64,000 bases of DNA from Isochrysis galbana (GCA_018136815.1 CM030942.1:2803546-2867545), one strand, 5' to 3'. Positions 42,508-53,569 are shown, counted from the stretch's first letter. Made by a program: numbers and translations. The notes: generated by a model not told the origin, from the letters alone.

Positions 42508-42773
42508 CCGAAAGGCGTTGGAAAGTGAATGAGGCACATCTTAATTCGTATGCGATAATTGATGCTGCACGCACTGAGCTCGTGCTAAGTTTTTCATTAT
42601 GGGATGGGACATGCGTGACTGGATTTCCGATCCCACCATAGTCCTTTCGCATCCTCAATAATTTTTTTAATTCTCGCCTTACGCGTGGCCTTGAAACTCC
42701 CTCCTGTAGCCACGTCCATACCCCTTCTTTCCCGCTGAGTCTGCCTTACAGCAACCCCCCTTATGCTCTACAT

Positions 42774-42985
42774 AAAAAAATCTTCTTAAAAATCTTCGCT
42801 ACTTGTGCGGCGTAAGGCAGCGTGCTCATGAACTTCCACTACCCAACCTTAATCCCTATCAACCCCCTTCCCCTTGCTCCCAGTTCCCTCTTTGGTGGTT
42901 GGTGGAGATACTGGTTCCGGGGCGGCCGTGAGCGCTGCTTCGGCCAGGAGTTGGAGAGAAGGGGGCGGGAGACTGTGGCATCATC
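42774..42985 (-). mobile_element. LINE family B 3' region, copy
   Basis: Over ~210 bp it matches 1909-2120 in the same orientation, including CTGGTTCCGGGG(A/C)GGCCG and GGGCGGGAGACTGTGGCATC on the plus strand; it ends in seven T in sense. Upstream (sense) sequence to 43330 carries short repeats of CCGAATTTCCCCCCGCGGTC but no LINE domain. Confidence 0.7.
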
Positions 42986-43819
42986 ACAATGGCGTGGCTC
43001 GTATTTTTCTTACACTCGTATCTCCAAGGGTCCGTCGGTGATATTCGCCGGTTTTCTACGCGAAGATTCTATTTTCCATTAGGTGATATTCCGTATGTCC
43101 ACAGCCCTCTCGCCGCCTGCAAGAGGTCGTCAGACCGCCGAATTTCCCCCCGCGGTCGCCGAATTTCCCCCCGCGGTCGTCGAACGGTTTCCCCCGCGCG
43201 GAACTCTCTTGCTGTCTGTCCGCGAGCCCTCGTCTTCTCCACGGAACACTTGCAAAGCACTGACTTGACTCTTCCAAGCGTTTGTAATAGGGCCAGCCGC
43301 CAGCCGTGTAATAGTTGGGCGTCGCCACACCGCCTAAACCCTCAGGTAAAACTCTCGTAAAAGAGAGAAGAGAGGGGACTATTATACTGAATCCTGCGGT
43401 CTTGCGGACTGCCGTGCCGACCGCCGATTCTTCACCTCACAGTCCGGACGGGTGTGGCTCACCCTAATTGCTTATTTGTCTTGTCTTTGCTTTCTGCACG
43501 TTTCCATCTGTTTCGCTCACCCCTACCTCGCGAGGACGCTCGATTCTAGCAGGGGGGTGTCGCATCCGCGATCGACTTCCGACCTTAGGCGTCTTTGTGC
43601 TCTTTTGTTCTTGTTGCCGCGGAGTTTTACTCGTAATTTGTAGAACTCTTCACTCGTAACTCGCCCCTCGCTCCTTGCCGTTGCGCCCCTTTGTGGCCTG
43701 TCTCGCTCCTGTTTCGCTCCTTTGCACCTTGGGCCTTGCTCTGCCTTTGGTCCCTCCTTGCTGTCGTTCCCCCGCGCTCGTTCTCGCTCTCGTCGTAGGT
43801 GTTCGTCGATGCGGACCTT

Positions 43820-44726
43820 TCCCCCGCGCGAAGCCTACCCTCTCGCACGTACAACCGTTTCCTGGGACGGGACCCCACTTGCCGCCTCTGCGAGCAAGAG
43901 GATGAATCGTCCGTCCACATAGGGACGTGCCCAGCGCTAGACAACGTGTTCGACACGATACATTACCTCACGGACAATTCGACGGTCGACAACCCCGGGA
44001 CCGAAACGACAGCCGAGAAAGCCGTAGAAAGACTCTTCATACTACCGAACTCCTCACCATCACCCGCTAGGGAGACCCTATACCTATTGGTTTGGAGATA
44101 CATACTCACCGAATTCTATAGGATACACTACGACAACATCAAATTCAACAGCAACCACGTAGTTAGAAAGATGCTTGAAAGATACACCACGCTGTGCAAA
44201 GCGGCGCTCTACGGAAACAACACGGACGCATCGAGAAGAGCCAAAGCAGACATGGGCCGCCAACCCAAGAAACGTATAGATGTCAACGAATTCCGCCCAA
44301 TATTCGAAACAAATGACGATAACGAATTAGTTCCAAGCAATAAACTCGTAGCGGTACTAGAGCGCCTCAACATAAAACATATTATACAACAGCAAAACAA
44401 CACCGGACTCAGCGACCAGGGATGACAATAGGCAATGTGCCTCTACGGAGGAACCCGATGGGGAAGGCCGAAAGGCCCGGCCCCCGCAATGGGACGAACT
44501 AGTCCCGAGACAGGCGCAATACAGATGCAAGAAGCCTGCCCCTCCCCTCCACCAAGCGCTAGGCCCAAAGTAGTGTACATGGGCCGACCCCCCAAAACCG
44601 AAGAAAAAGGAACGAGGGGGGGAGCGGGCGGGGGAGCAGAGGTAGGGGTATAGGCGATGGCGGCGGGAGCGCGGGAGAGAGCGCGGCAATACTAGCTTAG
44701 CGGACACCTTCAAGAATGTTTTTTTT
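43820..44726 (+). mobile_element. LINE family C, 5'-truncated copy
   Basis: The frame from about 43830 to 44425 encodes RTYNRFLGRDPTCRLCEQED, the Cys-Cys-His-Cys knuckle and the tail YLLVWRYILTEFYRIHYDNI ... ADMGRQPKKRIDVNEFRPIF. It is a clear but distant relative of the LINE-A carboxyl end. The stop is TGA at 44423. The 3' region ends CACCTTCAAGAATG and eight T (44719-44726). The carboxyl frame is intact. It abuts the DUF1764 gene tail-to-tail, 55 bp away. Confidence 0.85.
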
Positions 44727-44780
44727 AAGACCAGCCTACCTAGTAACAGTACTAGTACTAGTATGAATAACAAGCATCGT

Positions 44781-45281
44781 CTAGAAACAGCACTTGCAGT
44801 CAAACGGGCATAATGGAGTGCCGCCACCGCGCCCTAAACCGAGGTCGTGGGCTTTGTACACCCTCAACCCTGAAGCGCGGTCGAAGCGATGAACCTTGGC
44901 GTTTTGTGGGTCAATGGCACGATCCAGATCATATTCCTCTCCAAAGATGGGGTCGATGACCCGTTCGCGCCTCGGCTTCTTTGCCCGTTTCCGTGCCGCG
45001 GCGGCTGCCTCACCGGCAGCCTTGGCAGCTCTGACATCTAACTCCTGCCGCTGCGCGTCACGCTGCTGCTTCTTCGGTGCAAGGTCTCCAAAAATTGCAT
45101 CGAGCGATGCTGCAGGTGCGGCGGCCGCCACTGCACTGCTGCCAGCGGGCTGGCTACCTCGGCTCGACTTGGTGGCAGCCGAGCCACTACTATTGCTCCT
45201 CTTCGCAGGCGCAGCGCTGCTCTCGTCCGTCGACCCCTTGCGCTTCTTCTTCTGCGAGCGCGGAGCCCCGGGGGCGTGCAT
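44781..45281 (-). CDS. DUF1764 family protein
   Basis: 166 residues, intronless. Amino half is basic and low complexity (SQKKKRKGS, poly-Ala). Then DAIFGDLAPKK, a Lys/Arg helix (ARKRAKKPRRERVIDPIFG), and the diagnostic end VYKAHDLGLGRGGGTPLCPF followed by DCKCCF-stop. The GG(x)TPLCPFDCxCCF terminus is the hallmark of DUF1764, a small conserved eukaryotic family of unknown function; basic composition suggests nuclear or nucleolar location (inference). I chose ATG 45281; an upstream frame through a G-rich run is not credible. Its 3' end is 55 bp from a LINE terminus. Confidence 0.88.
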   Translation of the reverse strand: MHAPGAPRSQKKKRKGSTDESSAAPAKRSNSSGSAATKSSRGSQPAGSSAVAAAAPAASLDAIFGDLAPKKQQRDAQRQELDVRAAKAAGEAAAAARKRAKKPRRERVIDPIFGEEYDLDRAIDPQNAKVHRFDRASGLRVYKAHDLGLGRGGGTPLCPFDCKCCF

Positions 45282-45550
45282 CTCGCACGCCGCCAGCCGT
45301 CCACGTCGCGCGCAGGAGCTCCCGCGAACCCGCGACCCTTCCCTCAGCCCTCCTCTCCCCCCTTCCCCCCCCCCCCCCCCCCAAGCCCCCCCCCCCCCCC
45401 CCAACCACCCCCCCGCGCGCGCCCGTCGTAAGTTTCCACTTCTTTCACACCTAGAGCTCTAACGCTTATGCCCCATTTCTCTGGGTGAAAATAAAGATCG
45501 GCCTGTTGACTGTTGACATCTAGCATCTAGAGGTGGCTGCCTTGGCAAGT

Positions 45551-45632
45551 CCGTAAGTTTTGTTTCTAAACCCCCCAAATTTTGTTGTCAAAATTTGAGG
45601 GTCGGGCACCTAAATTTAGATCAAAATTTAAA
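45551..45632 (+). repeat. AT-rich dispersed repeat, copy 2
   Basis: Matches 26478-26562, same orientation, with TTGTTGTCAAAATTTGAGGG and GGGCACCTAAATTT conserved. Confidence 0.75.
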
Positions 45633-45734
45633 ATAGTTTTAGGAGTCTTCAAGACTTGGTCTTCATAAATTAAACCTTTTAACAGTCTCACCGCACACGC
45701 GGCCGTGGACCCTCTACTTTCTACTCACGTAGGA

Positions 45735-46428
45735 ACACTTTCTACACCCCCACTCCCCCGGCCCTTCTCCCCCCGCCATAAGGCGACTCCCCCCGTGCAC
45801 TACTAGGGGGATAGGGGTGAAGGGCTTAGATATGGTCCGGTGGCCCGCGCCTCCCCCCGGTGATCATTCCCCCCCTTCCTCCTGTGTCTCCGAGTGGGCG
45901 GCGGCCTCAGTCCCGACTTCTCCTGTAAACAGGTGCGGGACTTACATATTTTCCGGTGAGCGGAGCCCTCGCTCCGCCCACCCCCTTCTCCGCGCTCTCT
46001 CTCCCCTCTCCTGCAGGCACGCGCGATGGCGCGCCTGCGGCAGGCCTCCAGCTGCCCTCTGGCGGCCCCTGGAGGCTCCTGGAGGCCAGCTCAGGGGGCA
46101 GAGGAGGCTGGGGCTGGGCCCTGGCCTCCCCTGCCTCTCCCTCGCTGGCGCTCCCGAGCCTCTGCCTCTGGGGCCCCCAATCTGCACCTGTCTGCCTGTC
46201 GAACAGGGGGGGAGGGGGGGTTGGAGCGATGGGCTGGTCACGAGGGGCCATGATGGGCGAATGGGGCGAGCCTGTGGGGAAGGGAGTGGGTCAGTAGGGC
46301 AGTGGCCTCCTGGCAAGCCATCAGGCGTGCCAGGAGGATGGGTGGTTCCTCCCCCATGGCAGGGGAGGAGTGGAGAGAGGGGGGGGCTCGTGCCCCCCCA
46401 TGGGTCAACCAAGTATAAACTTAGTTGT
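45735..46428 (-). repeat. GC-rich repeat elements
   Basis: 45735-46105 is the inverted partner of 32965-33350. 46381-46428 carries the terminus GGGGGGCTCGTGCCCCCCCA ... CCAAGTATAAACTTAGTTG also seen at 27505-27550. Interior frames are compositional. Probably one or two non-autonomous elements; boundaries are unresolved. Confidence 0.6.
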
Positions 46429-46985
46429 GAGACTTGGTCTTCATAACTCGTAACTTTATCACGCGCGGTATAACCTTATAAGAGAGGCCTTGCCCCCCCA
46501 GCCCGGGGGGGGGCGAGACATCCCCCCCCCCCTTCCCTTGCCCCCCCCGCCCCCCCCCCGCCCCCTTATCTGCCACACCCCCTCCGTCCCCAACTGCGAC
46601 CACACACCACACACCCAACCCACGCACGACGCGACCCAAACAAGTTCTTACGGATAAAGGCACCTCGCTTTTAAGGACGAGTCCTTAAAGTAAGGACAAA
46701 CTTCGCTAGGTGAGAGCGCGAGCAAAAAGTGCTTGTTTTGCCTAAACCTTGGCTTGTTGGTTACCTGATGTATATCTTCTTAATGTTCCCAGGGCACTAA
46801 GTAAGGCACCATTCCCTCAGCAATACCAAGTTTTGTGAAGGCGGCTTGCCTTCATTTGGTGTGGACGAGCGGCATCGTCTAGGGCCTCCACCGCGTCGCG
46901 CTGCACTCCGCGAAAGTCGGCGTGCGCCCAGTGGCGGCGCAACGCCTCCCCCCAGTTGCTCCGTCAGGTATCAGGTCGTATATCA

Positions 46986-47003
46986 GGACCTGATATCAGG
47001 TCC
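46986..47003. repeat. 18-bp perfect palindrome
   Basis: GGACCTGATATCAGGTCC is embedded in further TATCAG words (46970-47015), 80 bp from the end of the hAT remnant, so it could be a subterminal transposase-binding array. Similar GATATCA words occur at 49018-49045. Confidence 0.6.
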
Positions 47004-47080
47004 TCGTATCAGATAAGTTATGTTATAATACACTAGTATAATAATAGTACTGTTTATTGAATAGTATTATAACTCACTCA

Positions 47081-47467
47081 TCACGACTCCTCGGGCTCAT
47101 CCACGACCATTTCCAACTCCCAAGGAAGAACATTAGACTCCCAATCACGCAACAAATCTTCTAGCAACAAGTTGGTGTGGCACCTCACAAGCCTTTCAAC
47201 TGTTGTTTGACCTAGCCTATTCCTTTTTTTGGAATGGATCCAATCCTCCACAGACCATGATCGCTCGCATCCCGAAGCAGAGCAAGTGAGCGCGAGCAAA
47301 CGACGAGCCGCCCATTGAAGATGAAACGTTAGCCCACTTGTACGACGCCTCCCCAAGTCGTGCAGCCTCCCCAGAAAGTTGTTGATTCCCCCCCCTATCC
47401 CCTTACGCGGAAGGCTGTCAGATTTGATAACACCAAAAAAACGCGCATATACCTTCGAACCGCGCAC
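47081..47467 (-). pseudogene. hAT transposase carboxyl-end fragment
   Basis: The minus strand reads AARRLLALTCSASGCERSWS, EDWIHSKKRNRLGQ and VERLVRCHTNLLLED, the hAT dimerisation region. The amino part is absent and stops occur just upstream. Clearly a different lineage from the hAT remnant at 19892-20868. Confidence 0.8.
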
Positions 47468-48143
47468 AATTCTAACTCCCTTCCGCGTATATTAATCCTC
47501 TGCTTTTGAAAATAGGCGATAAGTATAAAAAGTTTATTTTGGTTCACGATAGAATAGAAATTGGAATAGGAGGATGAATAATAAGAATAATTTTAATATT
47601 ACTTCCCCCCGACGCACACACACACATCATTACTCGCATCAAAAGGGACCAGCTCAGTTTATATGTGGCTCACAATGGGGAGGCGTCTCGCGTCTCGTAC
47701 TTGTTTGTGTTTGTGCCCTCCCCTCCAGCTCCTGCTCCTGGCCCAGCCAGCAGGCTCCCGATGCCTCCCACACGAGGCTCTGTGGGGAGCGCTTGTCGGT
47801 GGTGGGTAATCTCTCTGCTTCTGCCTCTTGGCTCTTGGCAGCTTGCCAGGAGCTGAGCATTCAGCTTACAACAACTCACCCCCCCCCCCCTCATGAGGGG
47901 CGCGTCGAACGGCGCACTCCCACATACATGCTGCCGCCAGCGCCAGCGCCAGCGTGCCTATTACTATTATACTGACTCCACCCCCCATTCCCATTGTGCC
48001 AAAATGGCAAAATGACCAATTTATGAGCCACATCGACGGACAGAGCCGCCAGAGAGTCTCCCATGGCTGGCGGGGCGAGCGTGGGAGAGACAGGGGGACC
48101 AGGGGACATCCTCCTCAGCCTTCTACCCTACACCAGCCCAAAC

Positions 48144-48435
48144 TTAGAAATATCGGAAGCCCTGTCGCAGCGCCGTGAGCCGTGTGATGGAGCTAGACAT
48201 CATATATTCATATGAGAAAGATAGCGCACTGCTGCTGATAGTCAACATCTCACGAAGCAGTCCCTTCAGGTCCGCCACCTTCTTTGCCACACTCTCCGCA
48301 TGGTTACGGCGTGAGAGGGCCCGCTGCAACATCCTTGAGCTGCGCGATCTCGAGACGTTGGAGCGCGATCTCGGCCTCGAGAGCCCGCTCACGGGCAGAG
48401 GGGCGGTTGGGCGGGGGCTCGCTGCGGCGTGGCAT
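48144..48435 (-). pseudogene. Possible small coiled-coil protein with frame break
   Basis: From ATG 48435 the minus strand reads PRRSEPPPNRPSARERALEA, EIALQRLEIAQLKDVAA and then stops at 48304. An overlapping frame continues the helical character as RRNHAESVAKKVADLKGLLR ... SSSITRLTALRQGFRYF to a stop at 48144. Joining them needs a shift near 48325; no intron fits the 10-20 bp. It could be a sequencing indel, programmed shift or chance. Family not recognised. Confidence 0.35.
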
Positions 48436-49109
48436 GGTGCTACAGGAGGTGTGGAGCGAAAGAGCGAGGGGACAAGGCGGGAGGAGGGGGAGAAGTCGCC
48501 CGCTGCCGCGATGGAGGGAAACGCAGAACGGAGAACGGGGGAGAAAAAGGGATTTAATTTTTAAAAACGAAGCATAGTGTATAGTATTTGCACTCTCCCC
48601 CAACCATTATTTCCCAACTAGAACTAGGCGCGTGATCGGTCGCGAAGAATGGCCGGGGGAGGTGGTGGCCATGCAGAGCGCAGAGCCCAGAGCTCTCGCG
48701 AGCAGGGTGGGGGGTCACTGGTAGGTCGCACGCTGGGTTCTCAAGGGTCGCACACACCCGTACTGACCCATCCTGGCCCCTCGCACTCGCACCGCAGGAA
48801 CACCTCGATTCGATCCGGCCCGACGCCCAAGCCCAGGGCCATGGCCCAATTGACGTCGACGAGCGGTCGCTTGGATGTTGGATGCCTGGAGTCCGCAACG
48901 GAGCGCTCCGCCAACATGCTTGCGCTCCAGCGGTACGTCCCCCCCCCCCCCCACCCCTTTCCTCTTTTAAAAGTACTCTGTTATCGGAGTTTTTTAGCTG
49001 CCCTTGAACTGACACTGATATCAAAGCCTGATATCAGTACTGATACCCCAACTCTGGCTTCTAATCTTCTAATCCTATCCTTCTTTCTTCGTTCACCTCC
49101 CCACAGCAT

Positions 49110-49293
49110 CGGCTCGTCTCCTCCGCCCCCCCCCCTCCTCCTCCCCCCTCTCCCCCCCCCCCCCCGACGATATCTTCTCACCTTGCCCCCCCCCCCCCCC
49201 CCCCCCCCCCCGCCGCCGCCCCCCCCATTGCCCCGCAGATTAAACCGCGGCCGACCCCCCCCCCCCCCCCCCTCTCGCCCGCGCCAGCCTTCC

Positions 49294-49352
<59 letters not shown>

Positions 49353-49600
49353 TCTCTCCCTCTCCCTCTCCCTCTCCATCTCCATCTCCTATCTCTCTCT
49401 ATATCTCTCTCTCTCCCCTCCCTTCCCTTCCCTCCCAATTCCCAACTCTCCATCTCACTCTCTCACATCTCCCCCTCCCTCCCTCTCTCGTTCCCTCTCC
49501 GTCTCTTTCCCCCTACTCTCTCAATCTTCTCTCTCTTCTACTCTCTCTCCCCCTCCTCTCTCCCTCTCTCCCTCTCCCTCTCTCCCTCTCTCTTTCGCCA
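49110..49600. repeat. Poly-C and (CT)n tract upstream of the LHC gene
   Basis: C runs up to ~22 bases (49130-49275), a pure TC microsatellite (49290-49347) and looser CT to 49600. In gene sense it is pyrimidine-rich and may hold the promoter or 5' untranslated region. Confidence 0.85.
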
Positions 49601-49825
49601 CACGATAACGACTCTAACATAGACAGCGCCACACCCTCGTCCTCACCCACCGCGCCTCATCCCGCGCATCTCATTAATAATCGAATATTCTGACGTCGTA
49701 TTCTCCCCTCTCCCCGCGACCCCATCCCACCCTCTTTCTCTTCTCTCTCTTCTTCCTCTCTCTCTCTCTTTCCGGCCCCCTCCCCCTCCCCCTTCTCTCT
49801 CTCTCCCCCCTCTCTCTTCCTCTCC

Positions 49826-51129
49826 ATGCTGTCGCTCGCCTCGCTGCCCTCCACCGCCTTCGTCGCGCCTATTCCGGCGGCACGCCTGGGCGTGCGCGCG
49901 GCCGCACCGCTCATGGGTGTCGAGGACATGTGAGCCACCCACACCAACGCCTCACACGGCCCGTCACAGCCCCCCCACACACGGATGGGCTCTCCCCTCT
50001 CTCTCTCGGAATGAAGTGCTCTCCCTCCGAGGGATCTCTCTCCCACTCTCCTTCTTCCTCTCCAACAGCCAGCGCGAGCGCAGCCGTCTTAGGGGCCGGC
50101 GCAAGTACACATCCACCTCGCGCCGCGCGCATCCGCCGGACTCCCCTTACGCTCTCTAAACCGCCTACACCAGCCTCTCACCTTCTGCTCTGTGCTCTCT
50201 GCGCAGGGTCGGTGCCTCTGTGGAGGTCTCCAACAAGGTCTGGGACCCACTCAAGCTCTCGGCCAAGATGGACGAGTGCGTGCGGCCCTGCTTACCCAAC
50301 TTCCATTCACCACAGCGCATGTCAGCGGCGCTCAGCGTGACACTGTCACACGAGCTGTGACACTTCAAAGCACAGGATGAAGCTTTTGTGTGGCGCTGAC
50401 AGCTGCCCCTGCGCTGCGTCGTCTCTCGCCTCCCGCTTCATCAATTTTAACCTAGTATTTGGCCTTGATTTCAGGGGGAACCTGAACCTCGTTCGTGCTG
50501 CTGAGCTAAAGCACTGCCGCGTCGCCATGCTTGCTACTGTCGGCTGGGCGTGGACTGCGACGGGCACCCACTTCGAGGGCGTAAGTGGCTGTCCTGCCAC
50601 TCAGCGCGCGCCCCGCACGCTCAACACTCTCTGGGCGGCTGATCCGTAGTCGGACTGCCCACCCAAGTCCACCTGCTCTCCACCGTCGTCCTCTCGCAGA
50701 TGCTTTCCACCTCGCAGGGCATCTCCTTTGCGGATGCCTGCGCTGCAGGACCGCTTCTCGGTGCCGCCAAGGTGCCGGCGGTTGGTGTGTGGCAGATCAT
50801 CGCTGCTATTGGTGCGCCCGCGCCCTAGCCGCCCTGGTGCCGACAAGTCTCCTGCCGACAAGTCTCCAACCGTCGTGGGGCGCTCGACAGCGTCCGTTCT
50901 CACACCTCACGCTGTGGCACCAGGTGCGCTTGAGGTCTTCTGGGAGAACAAGTACCCAGCCTCCGAGTGCGCTGGCAACTTTGGTGTGCCGTGGGTGACC
51001 TCGGACCCCGCGAAGATGAAGGAGATCCAGCTGGCCGAGCTGAAGAATGGCCGCCTTGCGATGATTGGCATCATCAGCTTCGCCTGCGCCGAGTCCATCC
51101 CGGGCTCCGTGCCGTTCTACCCCTTCTAG
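49826..51129 (+). CDS. Fucoxanthin/chlorophyll-type light-harvesting protein, five exons
   Basis: Exons 49826-49929, 50207-50275, 50475-50580, 50700-50811 and 50924-51129 join in phase to 198 residues; all introns are GT-AG, mostly with CAG acceptors. The start MLSLASLPSTAFVAPIPAAR has the AFVAP-type motif of signal peptides used for secondary plastids. The two light-harvesting helices are LVRAAELKHCRVAMLATVGW (helix 1) and IQLAELKNGRLAMIGIISFA (helix 3), with pigment-ligand Glu and His/Asn in each; a less conserved helix (VPAVGVWQIIAAIGALEVFW) lies between. The protein binds chlorophyll and carotenoid in thylakoids and feeds the photosystems. The helix 1 sequence has Cys where Gly is usual (KHCRVAM). 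Confidence 0.92.
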
Positions 51130-51917
51130 GCGTGCTACCCGTACGTCTACCTCGTCACACCTGAGAGTCGCCGGCCGGCTCACGCCTGGGAGGGCCCGGC
51201 TCGGTGTTGTCGCGCTGATCCGTCTCTTCCCGGACCAATTATTGATGGAGTATGAGTGCGAATGAGATGCCGTCACGTCCCTGGTCTGTGACGTCTGTGC
51301 TGCGCAGGGATGATCCCACAGCTAATACACGTCACAATGTGTTGTATGTGCTGGCCTCACCCTGCTCCAACCACGTGTGCGGCATGAGCGAGAGCAAGGA
51401 GGCCTCCATGTTTTGTGGCAATCCCAGCCATTAAACGCGTGCACACAGACCAGTGTCTCGCGAGGCGTCGGCACTCCCCGCATCGGACGTGGAGTTAGGA
51501 TTCGTTGTGGGTGACACTCTTGTGCTGCCATCGTTCTCATGCTTTTCGTTCAGATTTGCACCTGCAGTAGTACTCTGCTATTATACATCTAAACCACGTA
51601 TCACGTAATCTCTTGAGCTGTCACGACCCCCGCCGCACAACTCGCGATTACTAGATGAACCCAGTCGGAGACGAAAGCCATCCCGCTACATGGCTACGCA
51701 GGCAAAGCTGCCCGAAATCCGTTCGCCAATGGGCCGGAGGCCTAAGTTAGTCAGAGATAAAATGTTCGCCAGAATTCGAATGTTCTACGAAAATTCTGAA
51801 ACCCTAGCAGTTCCGCACATTTCAGACATGTTAAACTAGCGGTCTGCTTACGTCAGGGGAGCCCACGCCCGGCACCCGGCCCACCCGGAACCACCTTGAG
51901 GCTTGGGCGACAGCTCA

Positions 51918-51933
51918 CACATCACCCTCTGAT
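51918..51933. repeat. TSD left copy of the 1.6 kb LINE-like element
   Basis: CACATCACCCTCTGAT; the partner at 53552-53567 is CACATCACCCGCTGAT (one mismatch in 16). Confidence 0.8.
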
Positions 51934-52292
51934 ATTTTAATTTTTAACGAATTTTTATGGGTCGCGGCACGGCAAAGGAACGGGACTAGCGCTCACTCAA
52001 GACAGGACACCCTGCCGCGGCAAGCGCAAGCACCCTTCCCCCCTTATGCCGCCCAGCTCCTCACTAGCTTTCTACCTGCGCTAGCCAGAGCGCCCCTCCC
52101 TCCACACTCAGACAGCCCCCTACGCCAGGATCCTGTTCTGGTCTCGCAGGCAAGGGGGCCTAATGGGAGGGAGAGGAGCAACTCCTCAGAGAGGAGCTGT
52201 GGGGAAGGAGATGTCTGAGTGGGGGCGCTATACCCTTGCGCTAGGCATGGGCAGCGACGCCGCCTCAAGACATGTCCTCCCTCTTCCCTCTT

Positions 52293-52672
52293 GTCTTGAG
52301 TCGAAATTATTGGTGCTTGAAACAGAGAACGAGGGGGTTTGTGCTTCTTGGGTTGGTTGTAGTTGGAAGAGGGAGTGGGAGAGGGATTCAAGTATTGGAA
52401 GAGGGCCCAAAGGGCATTGAGTTGTAGGTAGTTGTGGCCCACAAGAGTGGGGTGAAAACGATACGTGTATCAACATGGGTCTTGAGTTGAAATTTTTGGT
52501 GCTTGAAACAGAGGGTGAGGGGGTTCGTGCTGTTTGGGTTGGTTGTGGTGTGAAGGGGGAGTGGGAGAGGGAGTCTAGTGTTGAAAGAGGGCCCAAGGCA
52601 GGGCACTGAGCTGTAGGTACTTGTGGCCCACAAGAGTGGGGTGAAGAAAACAAGTGTGTCAACAAGTTGGGA
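52293..52672. repeat. 186-bp tandem duplication
   Basis: Two units beginning GTCTTGAGT(C/T)GAAATT and containing TTGGTGCTTGAAACAGAG, AGAGGGCCCAA and GTGGCCCACAAGAGTGGGGTGA. On the minus strand one frame stays open through both, giving repeats with SPHSCGPQ and SVSSTxNFxSR. It lies within the 1.6 kb element. Confidence 0.85.
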
Positions 52673-52869
52673 AACAGAGGCATGGGGTGCTCTTCAGAGA
52701 AGATTGATGGTTGTGAAGTGCCCTCCCATGATGGGTGCACTGATGGTAGAGGTTTCCACCATGGGGAGGGCAGCAGAGCTGCCCTCCCACATGAGGTGCT
52801 CTTGGGGTGGGAGGGTTTCCCACTTTAGGAGGGGGTCTCAAAGACCCCCTGCATGCTACGCAGAGCCAT

Positions 52870-53351
52870 GGTGGCAATAGGCCTAGGTAGAAATATGGTA
52901 GTAGTTTTTCTTGCCCAAATATGTAGTAACATATTTTTAAAAATATGTCGAAATATGCTGTAGGAAATCCGCCCAAATATGTAGAAAATATGTAGTGAAA
53001 CAATTAAACAATGTGCGGTCCCGCTCTCGCTCTCGCTCTCCCTCTCCCTCTCCCTCGCCGCTCGCTCTCTCTCGCTCTCGCTCTCGCTCTCTCGCTCTCG
53101 CTCTCCCTCTCCCTCCCTCTCGCTCCCCCTCCCGCCCCGCGCGCTCTCGCGAACTCCCACTTGCGACCCCCCCTCCCCGGCGTAACGTCCATAGTTAGTA
53201 TGTAAACCCCCTCCGTACGCCATGTACGCGCCCAAATATGCAGTAAATATGTGAACCATGCACAAATATGTGATCGATATGTAATCCGGAAATTTTGACC
53301 CAAATATGTAGTTCAATATGTCACATATTTCTACCTAGGCCTAGGTGGCAA
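52870..53351. mobile_element. hAT-type MITE, 466 bp
   Basis: The 8-bp duplication GGTGGCAA (52870-52877 and 53344-53351) flanks an element with perfect 20-bp terminal inverted repeats, TAGGCCTAGGTAGAAATATG. Next to the ends are many CAAATATGTAG-type words in both orientations; the centre is a CT-rich run. The features fit a non-autonomous hAT transposon, possibly mobilised by transposases like those left at 19892 or 47081 (inference). It is younger than the LINE-like element it interrupts. Confidence 0.92.
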
Positions 53352-53526
53352 CTTGTTCGGTGCCAGTGCTTGCCACCCCGCGCGCCTGCGCGGGTGTGGT
53401 TTGGATGGGTTGGATGGGCTCTGAGAGGGCTTTCTGACGAGCCGCCTCGGGCGGCATGGGGCGTCCCAGGTGGGGCGCGGTGGCGAGGGTCGCCTGGGGC
53501 TCGGGAGCGGTCGCGGCACGCTCCAT

Positions 53527-53551
53527 AGTTCAAACTATAACAATAGTTTTG
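53527..53551 (-). promoter_or_regulatory. 25-nt leader hairpin of LINE-like element
   Basis: The sense leader contains AACTAT-TGTT-ATAGTT, a 6-bp stem, about 8 nt before the ATG. Compare the LINE-A leader at 8707-8732. Confidence 0.55.
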
Positions 53552-53569
53552 CACATCACCCGCTGATAG

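Larger units (their letters stand above)
51934..53551 (-). mobile_element. 1.6 kb non-autonomous LINE-like element (leader plus ORF1-start only)
   Basis: Bounded by a near-perfect 16-bp duplication. The sense 5' end has a 25-nt leader with AACTAT-TGTT-ATAGTT, then ATG 53526 and Met-Glu-Arg-Ala-Ala, as in LINE-A. No endonuclease or RT follows: a Pro/Ala-rich frame, then a pair of 186-bp tandem repeats (52293-52672), then a 3' end AATTCGTTAAAAATTAAAAT. A hAT-type MITE of 466 bp sits inside. It looks like a derivative mobilised by LINE proteins in trans through a shared end; the 3' end differs from the oligo(T) families. Confidence 0.7.

Noticed and set aside
43056-43328. Minus frame with RGGKFGDRGGKFGG
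   Set aside because: Arises from two to three tandem copies of CCGAATTTCCCCCCGCGGTC; no further support for coding.
48649-49608. 319-codon plus frame upstream of the light-harvesting gene
   Set aside because: Mostly poly-Pro and Ser/Leu repeats from C and CT runs.
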